From assembly GCF_008274695.1 (NCBI RefSeq), contig NZ_VTOU01000002.1, positions 620,001 through 684,000 of the forward strand: a stretch of 64,000 bases of DNA. The letters run 5' to 3'. The position numbers and the translations under genes were made by a program. Below are positions 1 to 9,760 of this stretch, piece by piece; position 1 is the stretch's first letter; the number at the start of each line of letters is the position of its first letter. The notes under the pieces are model-generated. The model had not been told where the DNA came from and made no database searches. It worked only from the letters and a program-made list of their open reading frames with translations. This stretch comes from Sphingomonas montanisoli. Its GTDB lineage: Bacteria; Pseudomonadota; Alphaproteobacteria; Sphingomonadales; Sphingomonadaceae.

Positions 1-1
1 C

Positions 2-223
2 ACCGACGGACGCGGCGTGAAGCAGGAAGTGCGCGGCGAAGGCGTGGTCGGCGAACAGCCGGTGATCGAACCCGGTGAGAATTATGATTATGTCTCGGGC
101 TGCCCACTCGGCACGCCGACGGGGGCAATGGAGGGCAGCTATCATATGGTCGCCGAGGACGGTTCCACTTTCGAAGCGGCGATCCCGCGTTTCACGCTGA
201 TCGGCCCGGCGGTGATCCAGTGA
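2..223 (+). CDS. apaG: ApaG protein, C-terminal part (5' end outside window)
   Basis: The reading frame is open from the first bases of the window, so the gene starts upstream. The visible 73 residues carry the ApaG signature: TDGRG, then QEVRGEGVVGEQP, the SGCPL turn and the GSYHMV segment, followed by the usual C-terminal beta strand. ApaG is a small FN3-like fold protein, historically linked to Co2+/Mg2+ efflux but with no settled biochemical role. Its stop overlaps the GTG start of the following LysR gene by 4 bp, so the two are translationally coupled. Confidence 0.9.
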   Translation, partial: TDGRGVKQEVRGEGVVGEQPVIEPGENYDYVSGCPLGTPTGAMEGSYHMVAEDGSTFEAAIPRFTLIGPAVIQ

Positions 224-1005
224 AGCGCACCCACCTTCCGCTGAACGGCCTGCGCGTGCTCGACGCGGCCGCGCGCCACTTGTCCTTCACCCGTGCGGCG
301 GACGAGCTGGCGGTGACGCCGGCGGCCGTCGGGCAGCAGATCCGCGCGCTTGAGGACACGCTCGGCGTCGTCCTGTTTCGCCGCACCGCCAAGGGGCTGG
401 AACTTACGCCCGAGGGCGAAGCGGGGCTCGAGGCGCTGCGCGCGGGATTCCTCCAGTTCGAGGAGGCCGTACGCGCGATGCAGGCGGGGCAGTCGTCGAA
501 GACGCTGACGATCGCTGCGCCGCGCGACTTCACCGCCAAATGGCTCGCGCCGCGCCTTGCCGATTTCGGCCGCACCGATCCGGAGACGCGCTTCGTGCTG
601 CTCTCGTCGGATGAGGGACTCGATTTCACCCAGGCCAATCTCGATCTCGCGATCTGCTACGCCGATGGCCCGGGGGAGAATGAGGGCGTGCAACTGGCCG
701 AGGGCGCGATCGTGACGATCGGGCTGGCCGATGGCGCGCCGATCGGCTGGCCGGGTTGCCCGGCGGCCGACAAGGAGGGCGCGCTCACGGTGGCCGATGC
801 GGGCCTTGCGATCGATGCGGCGGCGGCCGGCTTCGGCACCGCGCATGTCCCAGCCTTGCTGGTCGAGCGTGACGTGGCCGAGGGCCGCGTGCGCGTGCAC
901 GGCGATGCCAAGCCAGTGCCGAAAAGCTATTGGCTGGTCGCACCGACGCCACAATGGCGTCAGAAGAAGGTGAAGGCGCTCGTCGCCATGCTCACCGCTT
1001 CGTAA
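220..1005 (+). CDS. LysR-family transcriptional regulator (GcvA-like)
   Basis: The 261-residue product has an N-terminal winged helix-turn-helix at about residues 8-66 (FTRAADELAVTPAAVGQQI recognition region, then LFRRTAKGLELT), typical of GcvA/AmpR-type LysR regulators, followed by a type-2 periplasmic-binding-like effector domain. The effector domain is somewhat short compared with the usual 290-310 residue family length. The GTG start overlaps the apaG stop (GTGA). It probably controls a nearby gene, but no divergent partner exists, so the target is unknown. Confidence 0.88.
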   Translation: MKRTHLPLNGLRVLDAAARHLSFTRAADELAVTPAAVGQQIRALEDTLGVVLFRRTAKGLELTPEGEAGLEALRAGFLQFEEAVRAMQAGQSSKTLTIAAPRDFTAKWLAPRLADFGRTDPETRFVLLSSDEGLDFTQANLDLAICYADGPGENEGVQLAEGAIVTIGLADGAPIGWPGCPAADKEGALTVADAGLAIDAAAAGFGTAHVPALLVERDVAEGRVRVHGDAKPVPKSYWLVAPTPQWRQKKVKALVAMLTAS

Positions 1006-1016
1006 AGGCTCTCCCC

Positions 1017-1256
1017 GTGCGTCAGATTTTGATCCTGTGCAGCTTCGCGATGCTCGCTGGCTGCATTTCGACCGCCAAGACCGTCGTCACCGCGCCCTTC
1101 AAGGTCGCGGGCAAAGCCGTTGACTGGACCACCACCAGCCAGGACGAGGCCGATCGCAATCGCGGCCGCGAGATGCGCAAGCAGGAAGAGCGCGACCGCA
1201 AGGCCGCGAAGAAGGCCGAGAAGGAACGCCGCCGCCAGGCTGAGCGCGGCTATTGA
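1017..1256 (+). CDS. Small putative lipoprotein, charged C-terminus
   Basis: A GTG start at 1017 gives 79 residues. The N-terminus has a short hydrophobic stretch ending in the lipobox LAGC (Cys at residue 16), which predicts lipidation and membrane anchoring in the cell envelope. The C-terminal half is a strongly charged Arg/Lys/Glu helix (repeated KAAKKAEKERRR type), likely a coiled coil. A longer in-frame start at 930 would lie inside the LysR gene and destroy the signal sequence, so it is rejected. It sits 11 bp after the LysR gene and 7 bp before the AEC transporter. Function unknown. Confidence 0.7.
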   Translation: MRQILILCSFAMLAGCISTAKTVVTAPFKVAGKAVDWTTTSQDEADRNRGREMRKQEERDRKAAKKAEKERRRQAERGY

Positions 1257-1263
1257 TCGGGCG

Positions 1264-2187
1264 ATGCTGACCGTCCTCTCGGCAATCGCGCCGATCTTCG
1301 CCGCGATCGGGTTCGGTTATGCCGGCCGGCGCTGGGGGCCGTTCGGGCCGGCATCGCATGCCGAACTCACCCGGTTCGTGACGAAGCTGGCGCTGCCGGT
1401 GCTGCTGTTCCGTATCATGGCGGAGGCGCGACCCGCCGAAATCTGGCAGCCGGGTTTCATCGTCGCTTCGGGCGCCGGATCGCTCACGATCTTCGTGGCC
1501 GCGATCCTGATCCGTCGGCGGCGGGTGCCTACCGCCGACGCGATCGTCGATGGGCTTGCGGCGGGATATTCGAACACCGCTTTCATCGGCATACCGCTCT
1601 GCCTCAGCCTGCTCGGGGCGACGGGTATGATGGCCGCGTCGATCGCGTCGATTCTGACGGTATGCCTGCTGTTCGCGCTTTCGATCCTGCTGATCGAGGC
1701 GGCCTTGCAGCCCGAGGCGAGCTTGCCCGTCCTGATCGGTCGGGCGCTGATCACGGCGGCGCGCAATCCTCTGGTCTATGCCCCGGCGGCAGGTGCCCTG
1801 TTCTCGGTCGGCGGCGTCGAGTTGCCCGTTCCGGTCGCGCGTTTCGCCGAACTGCTCGGCGCGGCGGCCAGCCCCTGCGCTTTGGTCGCGCTGGGCCTGT
1901 TCGTCGGCGAACCGCGCGGGCGCGTGCCCGGCCAGGACGTTGGCCTGCTGACCGGCCTCAAGCTGTTTGCGCAGCCGGCCGTCACCTGGCTGGTCGCCTA
2001 TGTCCTTTTGCCGTTGCCGCCGGTGTGGGCGAAGGCGGCGGTGCTGATCGCCGCGCTGCCGACGGGAACCGGCCCCTTCATGCTCGCCGAACTTTACGGG
2101 CGTGAGGCCAACCTTACCGCGCGAACGATTCTCGCGACCACGACCTTGTCGATCGTGACGATCACGATCCTGATGGCGATCCTGTAG
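1264..2187 (+). CDS. AEC-family transporter (auxin efflux carrier/malonate-type permease)
   Basis: The 307-residue product is almost entirely hydrophobic and fits the ten-helix AEC fold: N-terminal LTVLSAIAPIFAAIGFGY, a central SNTAFIGIPL motif (the conserved N-x-x-F-x-G-x-P of this family) and a C-terminal half with LPTGTGPFMLAELYG. Members are secondary carriers for organic acids such as malate or malonate. The ATG at 1264 directly follows the lipoprotein stop. Its 3' end overlaps by about 26 bp with the convergent TetR gene. Confidence 0.88.
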   Translation: MLTVLSAIAPIFAAIGFGYAGRRWGPFGPASHAELTRFVTKLALPVLLFRIMAEARPAEIWQPGFIVASGAGSLTIFVAAILIRRRRVPTADAIVDGLAAGYSNTAFIGIPLCLSLLGATGMMAASIASILTVCLLFALSILLIEAALQPEASLPVLIGRALITAARNPLVYAPAAGALFSVGGVELPVPVARFAELLGAAASPCALVALGLFVGEPRGRVPGQDVGLLTGLKLFAQPAVTWLVAYVLLPLPPVWAKAAVLIAALPTGTGPFMLAELYGREANLTARTILATTTLSIVTITILMAIL

Positions 2188-2758
2188 GGCCGAATCTGCC
2201 GTCCACGATCGCCTGCGTCGCATCGGCGAGCCATGTGGCGATCATCGGCAGGCGATCATCCGAAAGCGGCGCGATCGGCAGCAGCTTCCACGCGGTCAGG
2301 AATCCGCTCCACAGGAGGTTGAGGCATGCGGCGCGCGCTTCGGCATGTGGCGGGCCGAGATAGTCGGCAAGCGGACGGATCACCTTCTCGTCGAGCGCGC
2401 GAACCGAGATCGCATGGGCGGTGGGATCGCCCGCCGACAGGATCATCATGGACAGCGGGCTCGGCATCTCATCGGCGGCCAGGAAGATTTCGACGACCTG
2501 CCGTCCCATCTTGGCGGGCTCGAGTTCAAGCACCGGGTCCATGAAGATCGAATGATCGAGCGCGGCGCGGAACAGCGCCTCCTTCGATCCGAAATAGCGC
2601 AGGACCAGCGCGGGGTTCACGCTCGCTTCGGCCGCGATGTCGCGCACGCCCGTATTGGCGAAGCCGCGCGCGCCAAACTGCATGCAGGCGGCCGCCAGGA
2701 TCCTGGCCCGCGTGCCTTCCGCATCGCGCACAACCGTTTTGCCCGTCGCGCTCGCCAA
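2162..2758 (-). CDS. TetR/AcrR-family transcriptional regulator
   Basis: The N-terminal helix-turn-helix (RARILAAACMQFGARGF, then VRDIAAEASVNPALVLRYFGSKEALF) is classic TetR. The rest is a helical ligand-binding and dimerisation domain with low conservation. The TTG at 2758 is preferred because a strong Shine-Dalgarno GGGAGGG lies 9 nt upstream (complement of 2768-2774); this gives 198 residues. A GTG at 2791 would add 11. The gene is divergent from the monooxygenase operon at 2839, and a perfect palindrome at 2808-2823 lies between them. It is therefore the probable repressor of that operon and possibly of itself. Confidence 0.88.
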   Translation of the reverse strand: MASATGKTVVRDAEGTRARILAAACMQFGARGFANTGVRDIAAEASVNPALVLRYFGSKEALFRAALDHSIFMDPVLELEPAKMGRQVVEIFLAADEMPSPLSMMILSAGDPTAHAISVRALDEKVIRPLADYLGPPHAEARAACLNLLWSGFLTAWKLLPIAPLSDDRLPMIATWLADATQAIVDGRFGPTGSPSGS

Positions 2759-2807
2759 AATTCGTTTCCCTCCCACAATGTCCGATTGCACCGGCCGTCA
2801 TGCCCGA

Positions 2808-2823
2808 GTAAACGACTGTTTAC
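2808..2823. promoter_or_regulatory. Candidate TetR operator palindrome
   Basis: GTAAAC-GACT-GTTTAC is a perfect inverted repeat with 6-bp arms and a 4-bp spacer. It ends 15 bp before the ATG of the monooxygenase gene and lies upstream of the divergent TetR gene, where an autoregulated TetR operator is expected. Binding by this particular regulator is inferred from position only. Confidence 0.6.
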
Positions 2824-2838
2824 AAGAATGGAGCGGGT

Positions 2839-4620
<1,782 letters not shown>

Positions 4621-4641
4621 TCGACAACGGAGGAGGATGAC

Positions 4642-5397
4642 ATGGCGAAGGAATTCGACGGCAAGGTCGTGATCGTCACGGGTGCGGCTTCGGGGCTGGG
4701 GCGGGCGACCGCATTGGCCTTCGCCGATCAGGGCGCGACCCTCGCGATCGGCGACGTGCAGGAGGAAAAGCTGCAGGAGGTCGCCGAACTGGCGCGTGCC
4801 AAGGGTGTGAAGGTGACGGCGAACAAGCTCGACCTGATCGACACCGCGGCCTGCGCGAAGTTTGTCGAGGATGCCGCCGCCGCGCACGGCCGGCTCGATG
4901 CGCTGGTCAACGTCGCCGGCACGATCGTGATGAACCCGATCGACAAGGTGACGCTTGCCGACTGGGATCGCGTCTATGCGGTTAACGTCCGCGCGCCCTT
5001 CTTCCTGATGCAGGCGGCATTGCCGCACCTTCACAAGACCGAGGGCGGTATCGTCAACATCGCGTCCAACTCGGCGATCCTCGGCCATAGCTATCTGGCG
5101 CCTTATTCGTCGTCGAAGGCGGCGCTGGTGCAGCTGACCAAGTCGATGGCGATCGAGACGATCCATTCGAAGGTGCACATCAATTCGATCGCGCCGGGCG
5201 GCATTGCGACGCCGATGGCGGGGACGATGAGCTTCCCGCAGGATATCGACGTCAGCCTGATCGCGCGCTTCACCGGGCTGCGCGGCATGAACCAGCCCGA
5301 GGATTTCAGCGACATGATCCTCTTCCTCGCCTCGCCGCGCGGCAAGGTGGCGCACGGTTCGTGCTTCGTGCTCGATATGGGCACGACCGCGGGCTGA
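4642..5397 (+). CDS. Short-chain dehydrogenase/reductase (SDR)
   Basis: The 251-residue classical SDR has the cofactor motif TGAASGLG (residues 13-20), a catalytic Ser near residue 142, and YSSSK with Tyr155/Lys159. Asp following beta-2 (AIGDVQ) suggests NAD(H) preference. It is preceded by a strong Shine-Dalgarno (GGAGGAGG) 21 bp after the monooxygenase stop. In this operon it most simply oxidises an alcohol to the ketone used by the Baeyer-Villiger enzyme, but the substrate cannot be read from sequence. Confidence 0.9.
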   Translation: MAKEFDGKVVIVTGAASGLGRATALAFADQGATLAIGDVQEEKLQEVAELARAKGVKVTANKLDLIDTAACAKFVEDAAAAHGRLDALVNVAGTIVMNPIDKVTLADWDRVYAVNVRAPFFLMQAALPHLHKTEGGIVNIASNSAILGHSYLAPYSSSKAALVQLTKSMAIETIHSKVHINSIAPGGIATPMAGTMSFPQDIDVSLIARFTGLRGMNQPEDFSDMILFLASPRGKVAHGSCFVLDMGTTAG

Positions 5398-5419
5398 TCG
5401 GCAGGGATAGGGGAAGACG

Positions 5420-6295
5420 ATGATCGAATTGACCGCAACCAAGGTCGTCACCTCGGGGCTGATGTTCCCCGAGGGGCCGATCGCGCTGGACGACGGAACG
5501 GTGCTGGTGACGGAGATCGAGGGCAATTCGCTCGCGCGCGTCTCGCCCGACGGATCGATCCGGCGCTATCCGTGCGATCCCGGCCCGAACGGGCAGGCGG
5601 TCGGCCCGGACGGCGCGGTCTATGTCTGCACTGATGGCGGCCTCGCCTTCATGACGCAGGACGGCATCCGTTTTCCCCACGCCCTCCGCGATGGCTGGAC
5701 CGGCGGCAACATCCAGCGTCTCGATCTCGCCAGCGGCGCGATCGAGACGATCTTTACGCAGGTTGATGGCCAGCCTATCCTGTCGCTCAACGACGCCGTG
5801 TTCGATACGAGCGGCGGCGCCTATGTGGTCGATACGGCCAAGGGCTGCCTCTATTATATGGATCCGATCGCCCGCACGATCCGCGTCGCCGAAACCGGGC
5901 TGGAGGCGCCCAACGGCTTCGGCCTCTCGCCCGATGGCAAGCGCGCTTATGGCTCCGAAACCTATTCGGGCCGGCTGTGGGTGTGGGACGTGACGGGCGC
6001 GGGCGAACTCGCCAACCGCACGCTCCATTATCAGGCGGACGGCCACGGCTGGGATGGCCTCGCGGTCGACGGCGCGGGCAACGTCTGCGGATCGAACCTC
6101 GTCAAATCGGGGATCAGCGTGATCTCGCCCACCGGCGAACTGATCGGCCTGATCAAGACCGAGGAGTACGACTCGTTCGTCACCAACATCTGCTTTGCGG
6201 ATGACGGGACGGCGTTCATCTGCTCGTCGGGCCGCGGCAAGCTCTACGCGATCGCCTGGCCCTGGCCGCCGCTCAAGCTGAACTACACGGCCTGA
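5420..6295 (+). CDS. SMP-30/gluconolactonase-like lactonase
   Basis: The 291-residue product has the six-bladed propeller pattern of the SMP-30/LRE family: N-terminal MFPEGP with the metal-ligand Glu18, a central SLNDAVFD (Asn ligand), EAPNGFGLSPDGKRAY, and DGLAVDGAGNV (Asp ligand). These enzymes hydrolyse lactones with a bound divalent metal. No signal peptide is seen, so it should be cytoplasmic. As the third gene of the monooxygenase operon it is the natural candidate to open the lactone produced upstream. Confidence 0.88.
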   Translation: MIELTATKVVTSGLMFPEGPIALDDGTVLVTEIEGNSLARVSPDGSIRRYPCDPGPNGQAVGPDGAVYVCTDGGLAFMTQDGIRFPHALRDGWTGGNIQRLDLASGAIETIFTQVDGQPILSLNDAVFDTSGGAYVVDTAKGCLYYMDPIARTIRVAETGLEAPNGFGLSPDGKRAYGSETYSGRLWVWDVTGAGELANRTLHYQADGHGWDGLAVDGAGNVCGSNLVKSGISVISPTGELIGLIKTEEYDSFVTNICFADDGTAFICSSGRGKLYAIAWPWPPLKLNYTA

Positions 6296-6301
6296 CCCAA
6301 A

Positions 6302-6478
6302 ATCCTCCCCCGCCAGGGGGAGGTGTCAGCACAGCTGACGGAGGGGGAGGCGACGACCAACTGGAGGCTCGTATCCTCCCCCTTCGGCGCCTCAGTGCAA
6401 GGTCGGGTCGTCCCCCGGACGATCCTTGAACATGCCGGGGGGCATGTTCAACCTCGCGCTCCCTGGCGGGGGGAGGAT
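6302..6478. repeat. Composite nested palindromic element between convergent genes
   Basis: The outer arms ATCCTCCCCCGCCAGGG (6302-6318) and CCCTGGCGGGGGGAGGAT (6461-6478) are inverted copies differing by one base. Inside is a perfect hairpin at 6426-6451, with 11-bp arms TTGAACATGCC/GGCATGTTCAA around GGGG. The element fills almost the whole gap between two convergent genes and probably ends transcription from both. The TCCTCCCC core recurs at 9737, 21273 and 29976. Confidence 0.7.
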
Positions 6479-7530
6479 CAATAGCCCTCGATCCGCCCCA
6501 GCGTATCGTGCCGCATCATCGCGTGGCCGATCCGTTTGCAGAATTCGGCGATGATCGGCGGATCGACGCGGATCGTCGTGATCCACAGATAATAACCGTA
6601 CAGGATCGATCGGCGATAATCGTCCCACGCCTCGTCGAACGACGGCGCGACCCCGCCCGCCGCCGCATAACAATCGAGATAATGCGCGATCAGCGCCTTC
6701 TCGTTCGCCTCGGCCTCCTCGACCGTGAGCACTGCGGGCAGATGGTAGGCGACGTCGGCCGCCCAATGTCCCCGCTGGACGAGTTGCCAGTCGGTGAAGC
6801 CCGGACCCTGGGCCGTGTCGAACACATTGCCCGCATGGCAGTCACCATGGCGCAATGTCTGTGGCAGGCTGGCGTCGATCTCGGTCATTGTCCGCAGCGC
6901 TCGCCCGATCCGCGCGGCATCGAGCACGTCGCGCGACAGCGTCTCGCCGCGCTCGCCGTCGAGCAGGTCCTGTAGCGGCGCATCGGCGATCGGCGGCTGC
7001 GCGACCATCCGCTGCAGGATCGATCCCGCCCAGGCGAAATCCGGCCCGTCGACCTTGCCCGCATAGGTCGCGTGCAGCGCTGCCAGCTGGCCCACGCTCT
7101 CGCGCGCCCGATCGACGCCGTAGGGTTCGATCGCCGACATGAAGCGCGCGCCAAGCGCCGTCAGATCGTCCATCACGATCAGGCCGAGGCCGCTTTCCGG
7201 ATCGACCGCCGCATAGGGCGATCGCGCGATCCGCATCGGTACGTGGTTCGCGACCTGCGCGTAGAAACGCGCCTCGATCGACGACATGAACGACAGGCGG
7301 TCCATATAGGGATCGCAGTCGAGGAAGGCCTTCACGCACAACGCCTCCGGCCCCTTCGGTCCCGCCGGATCATAGACTAGCCGCACGCGCAGCTTGCTGG
7401 CGACGACGCGGATCGTCTGGACCAGTTCGACCCGGTCGATGCGGCAACCCGGTACCGCATCCTGCATGATCGCGGTCCACCAGACGGGATCCAGCGCACC
7501 CGCCACGGTCGTCGGGACGGGGATGCTCAC
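6478..7530 (-). CDS. APH/choline-kinase-like phosphotransferase family protein
   Basis: The 350-residue product (GTG at 7530) contains the kinase catalytic loop HGDCHAGN (about residues 228-235, Asp230 as catalytic base) followed by TDWQ, which replaces the usual DFE/DWE metal-binding segment of aminoglycoside phosphotransferase-fold enzymes. It belongs to the broad group of uncharacterised phosphotransferases often found with acyl-CoA dehydrogenases and lipid or sterol catabolism genes, so a hydroxylated catabolite is a likelier substrate than an antibiotic. The start overlaps the epoxide hydrolase stop by 4 bp (GTGA). An upstream in-frame ATG exists at 7743 but lies inside the hydrolase gene and is disfavoured. 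Confidence 0.8.
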   Translation of the reverse strand: MSIPVPTTVAGALDPVWWTAIMQDAVPGCRIDRVELVQTIRVVASKLRVRLVYDPAGPKGPEALCVKAFLDCDPYMDRLSFMSSIEARFYAQVANHVPMRIARSPYAAVDPESGLGLIVMDDLTALGARFMSAIEPYGVDRARESVGQLAALHATYAGKVDGPDFAWAGSILQRMVAQPPIADAPLQDLLDGERGETLSRDVLDAARIGRALRTMTEIDASLPQTLRHGDCHAGNVFDTAQGPGFTDWQLVQRGHWAADVAYHLPAVLTVEEAEANEKALIAHYLDCYAAAGGVAPSFDEAWDDYRRSILYGYYLWITTIRVDPPIIAEFCKRIGHAMMRHDTLGRIEGY

Positions 7531-8681
7531 CCGCGAAATTGCCGGAAGAAGCCGCGCAGTTCGTCGACGAACGCCTCGGGCTGCTCGTCGGCCGCGAAAT
7601 GCCCGCCCGCCGGCATCTCCCGCCAGTGGATCAGGTTTGTATAGACCTGCTCGGCCCAGATACGCGGGGTCGGGCGGATTTCGGCGGGGAAGCGGGCATG
7701 GCCGGTCGGCACGCTCACCCTCTCCGAAGGCACGCCCTTCCACCGGTTCGGCGCCATCACCTCATAATAAAGCCGCATCGCCGAATTGATCGTGCCCGTC
7801 ACCCAATAGAGCATGACGTTCTCCAGCAGCTTGTCCTTGCTGAAGGTCTCGACCGCGTCACCGCAGTCACTCCACGTCTTGAACTTCTCGACGATCCAGC
7901 CCGCCAGCCCCACCGGACTGTCGTTCAGGCCATAGGCCACCGACTGCGGCTTGGTGCCCTGGATCGCCTGATATCCGCTTTCCCAGCGATCATAATTGGC
8001 CTTCCATTCGAGCGCCTTCACCTCGGCTTCGCTCAGCCCCGCATGCGGATTGGCAGGATCGGCGGGGTGGCCGGTGATGAAGTTCAGGTGCAGCGCGATC
8101 ACCCGATCGGGCTGCTTCACCGCCATCGCGGTCGAGATCGCCGATCCCCAGTCGCCGCCCTGCGCAAAGTAGCGATCGTATCCGAGCATCTCCATCAGCG
8201 CGATGTTGACGTCGGCCGCGCGCCCGATGTCGAAACCCGTGGTCCGAGTCGGCCCCGAAAAGCCATAGCCGGGAATGGACGGCGCGATGACGTGGAAAGC
8301 GTCCTTCGCCGAACCGCCATGTGTCGCCGGATCGGTCAGCGGCCCCATGATGTCCAGAAATTCCGCGACTGACCCCGGATAGCCATGCGTGATGATCAGC
8401 GGCAGCGCATCGGGCTCGGGCGAGCGGATGTGGTAGAAATGGAGATGCTCGCCCGCAATCTCGGTGGTGAACTGCGGGAAGGCATTGAACCGTACCTCGG
8501 CCGCGCGCCAGTCGAAGCGGTTGCGCCAGTGATCGCACAGCTCCTGCAGGAAACCCCGTTCGGTGCCATAGTCCCAACCGACACCGGGCAGTTGATCGGG
8601 CCAGCGCGTGTTGTCGAGCCGTTGATAGAGATCGTCTATCACGCTGTCCGGAACGTGGCACTCAAACGGGGTGATCGTCAT
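7527..8681 (-). CDS. Epoxide hydrolase (EHN-type, alpha/beta hydrolase fold)
   Basis: The 384-residue protein begins with the EHN domain (residues about 1-110, ending in the oxyanion motif HGYPGS at 99-104). The alpha/beta hydrolase core follows, with nucleophile Asp177 in GGDWGS and catalytic His361 in AGGHFA near the C-terminus. Asp as nucleophile supports epoxide hydrolysis to a vicinal diol rather than esterase activity. Length matches microsomal/juvenile-hormone type bacterial homologues. It lies 1 bp after the SDR and overlaps the downstream kinase, forming a three-gene operon on the minus strand. Confidence 0.9.
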   Translation of the reverse strand: MTITPFECHVPDSVIDDLYQRLDNTRWPDQLPGVGWDYGTERGFLQELCDHWRNRFDWRAAEVRFNAFPQFTTEIAGEHLHFYHIRSPEPDALPLIITHGYPGSVAEFLDIMGPLTDPATHGGSAKDAFHVIAPSIPGYGFSGPTRTTGFDIGRAADVNIALMEMLGYDRYFAQGGDWGSAISTAMAVKQPDRVIALHLNFITGHPADPANPHAGLSEAEVKALEWKANYDRWESGYQAIQGTKPQSVAYGLNDSPVGLAGWIVEKFKTWSDCGDAVETFSKDKLLENVMLYWVTGTINSAMRLYYEVMAPNRWKGVPSERVSVPTGHARFPAEIRPTPRIWAEQVYTNLIHWREMPAGGHFAADEQPEAFVDELRGFFRQFRG

Positions 8682-8682
8682 C

Positions 8683-9636
8683 CTATTCGGCCGCTTCCTC
8701 GAAATGCTGCAGGTCGGGATGGTCGTTCAGAAGGAAGTCGTTTGTCACCCCCTTGAACAGCCCCTCGGGCGCCTCGGCGTCGAGCGCGTCGAGCGTCCAG
8801 CCGCCGGGCATGCCGATCGAGCTTTCGTACGTCGGCTCGTTGAACAAAGCGATATTGTCGCCGCGCACATGGAAGGTGCGGCCGTTGACCTCCTTGGCCG
8901 CATCGGTCGCCAGCCACACGCCCATCGGCGCGATCTTGGCGGGCGGGTGCGTCGTCGGGTTCGCACCGCTCTCCTCGGGGCGGATGCCCCCGCCACCGGT
9001 TGTGAGCGCGAGCAGCTTCAGCCACGGTGCCATCACCACCATATATTCATCGGATGATTGCGCGAGTGCGAGCGGGCGGATCGCGTTGCAGCGGACGCCG
9101 AAGCGCCCCAGTTCGCGCGCCACGGTGCGGGTCAGGCCGATCACCGCTTCCTTGGTCGACGCATAGGCCTGCATCGCCGGATGGCCGAAGCCCGCGCCCG
9201 AACTCATGTTCAGGATCACGCCCGAACGCTGCCGGATGAAGTGCAGCGCCACCGCGCGGATCATCGCGAAATAGCCCTTCACGTTGACCTCGAACGATGT
9301 GTCCCACGCCTCTTCGGTCACCTCCCACAGATGCGCGGGGTGGCCGCCGGCGGTCGCGTTGTTGAAAAGCATGTCGACCCGGCCGAACGCGTCGATCGCG
9401 TGCCGCACGATCGCGTCCGCGCCGCTCCATGTCGCGCTGTTGGTGTCGGCCACCGCGCGGCCGCCCGCCGCCTCGATCTCGGCCACCACCGATGCGGCAT
9501 CGGCGCCGGTGCGCGTGCCCAGATCGTTCACCAGCACCGATGCGCCCTCGGATGCGAGCAGCAGCGCGAACTGCCTCCCGATCCCGCCGCCACCCCCGGT
9601 CACGATCGCGACCCTGCCGTCCAGACGTCCCGCCAT
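8683..9636 (-). CDS. Short-chain dehydrogenase/reductase, HSD17B4-like
   Basis: The 317-residue SDR has TGGGGGIG at residues 13-20, the NNATAG segment, and a YASTK active site. The length and C-terminal extension resemble the SDR part of peroxisomal multifunctional enzyme-type 3-hydroxyacyl-CoA dehydrogenases. The ATG at 9636 is chosen over 9648 because GGAGAGG lies just before it. It is the first gene of the SDR/epoxide hydrolase/phosphotransferase operon. Its substrate is probably a hydroxyacyl or ring hydroxyl intermediate (inference). Confidence 0.86.
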   Translation of the reverse strand: MAGRLDGRVAIVTGGGGGIGRQFALLLASEGASVLVNDLGTRTGADAASVVAEIEAAGGRAVADTNSATWSGADAIVRHAIDAFGRVDMLFNNATAGGHPAHLWEVTEEAWDTSFEVNVKGYFAMIRAVALHFIRQRSGVILNMSSGAGFGHPAMQAYASTKEAVIGLTRTVARELGRFGVRCNAIRPLALAQSSDEYMVVMAPWLKLLALTTGGGGIRPEESGANPTTHPPAKIAPMGVWLATDAAKEVNGRTFHVRGDNIALFNEPTYESSIGMPGGWTLDALDAEAPEGLFKGVTNDFLLNDHPDLQHFEEAAE

Positions 9637-9736
9637 ATACCTCTCCATTGCTTCTATCGAGCTGAGGCTAGTGTGCGGTGGGGATGGGAGGGCGACAAGC
9701 GGCTACGGCTTCACATCGCCCGCCATTTTACATGTC

Positions 9737-9759
9737 ATCCTCCCCCTGACGGGGGCGGA
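9737..9759. repeat. Short TCCTCCCC-type hairpin
   Basis: CATCCTCCCCCTGACGGGGG forms a small hairpin just after the stop of the phosphodiesterase gene. It shares the TCCTCCCC core with the elements at 6302, 21273 and 29976 and may act as a terminator. Confidence 0.45.
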
Positions 9760-9760
9760 C

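Noticed and set aside
930-1016. Longer N-terminus for the small lipoprotein from an ATG at 930
   Set aside because: It would lie within the LysR coding sequence and place the lipobox 45 residues from the start, incompatible with a lipoprotein signal.
6478-7530. Aminoglycoside resistance gene
   Set aside because: The protein has the APH fold catalytic loop, but its neighbours are an epoxide hydrolase and an SDR in one operon, and it lacks features of known resistance kinases. A catabolic phosphotransferase is more likely.
7531-7743. Upstream ATG at 7743 for the phosphotransferase
   Set aside because: The extra 71 residues are Arg/Pro-rich and overlap the epoxide hydrolase C-terminus, while the GTG at 7530 gives a standard 4-bp overlap.
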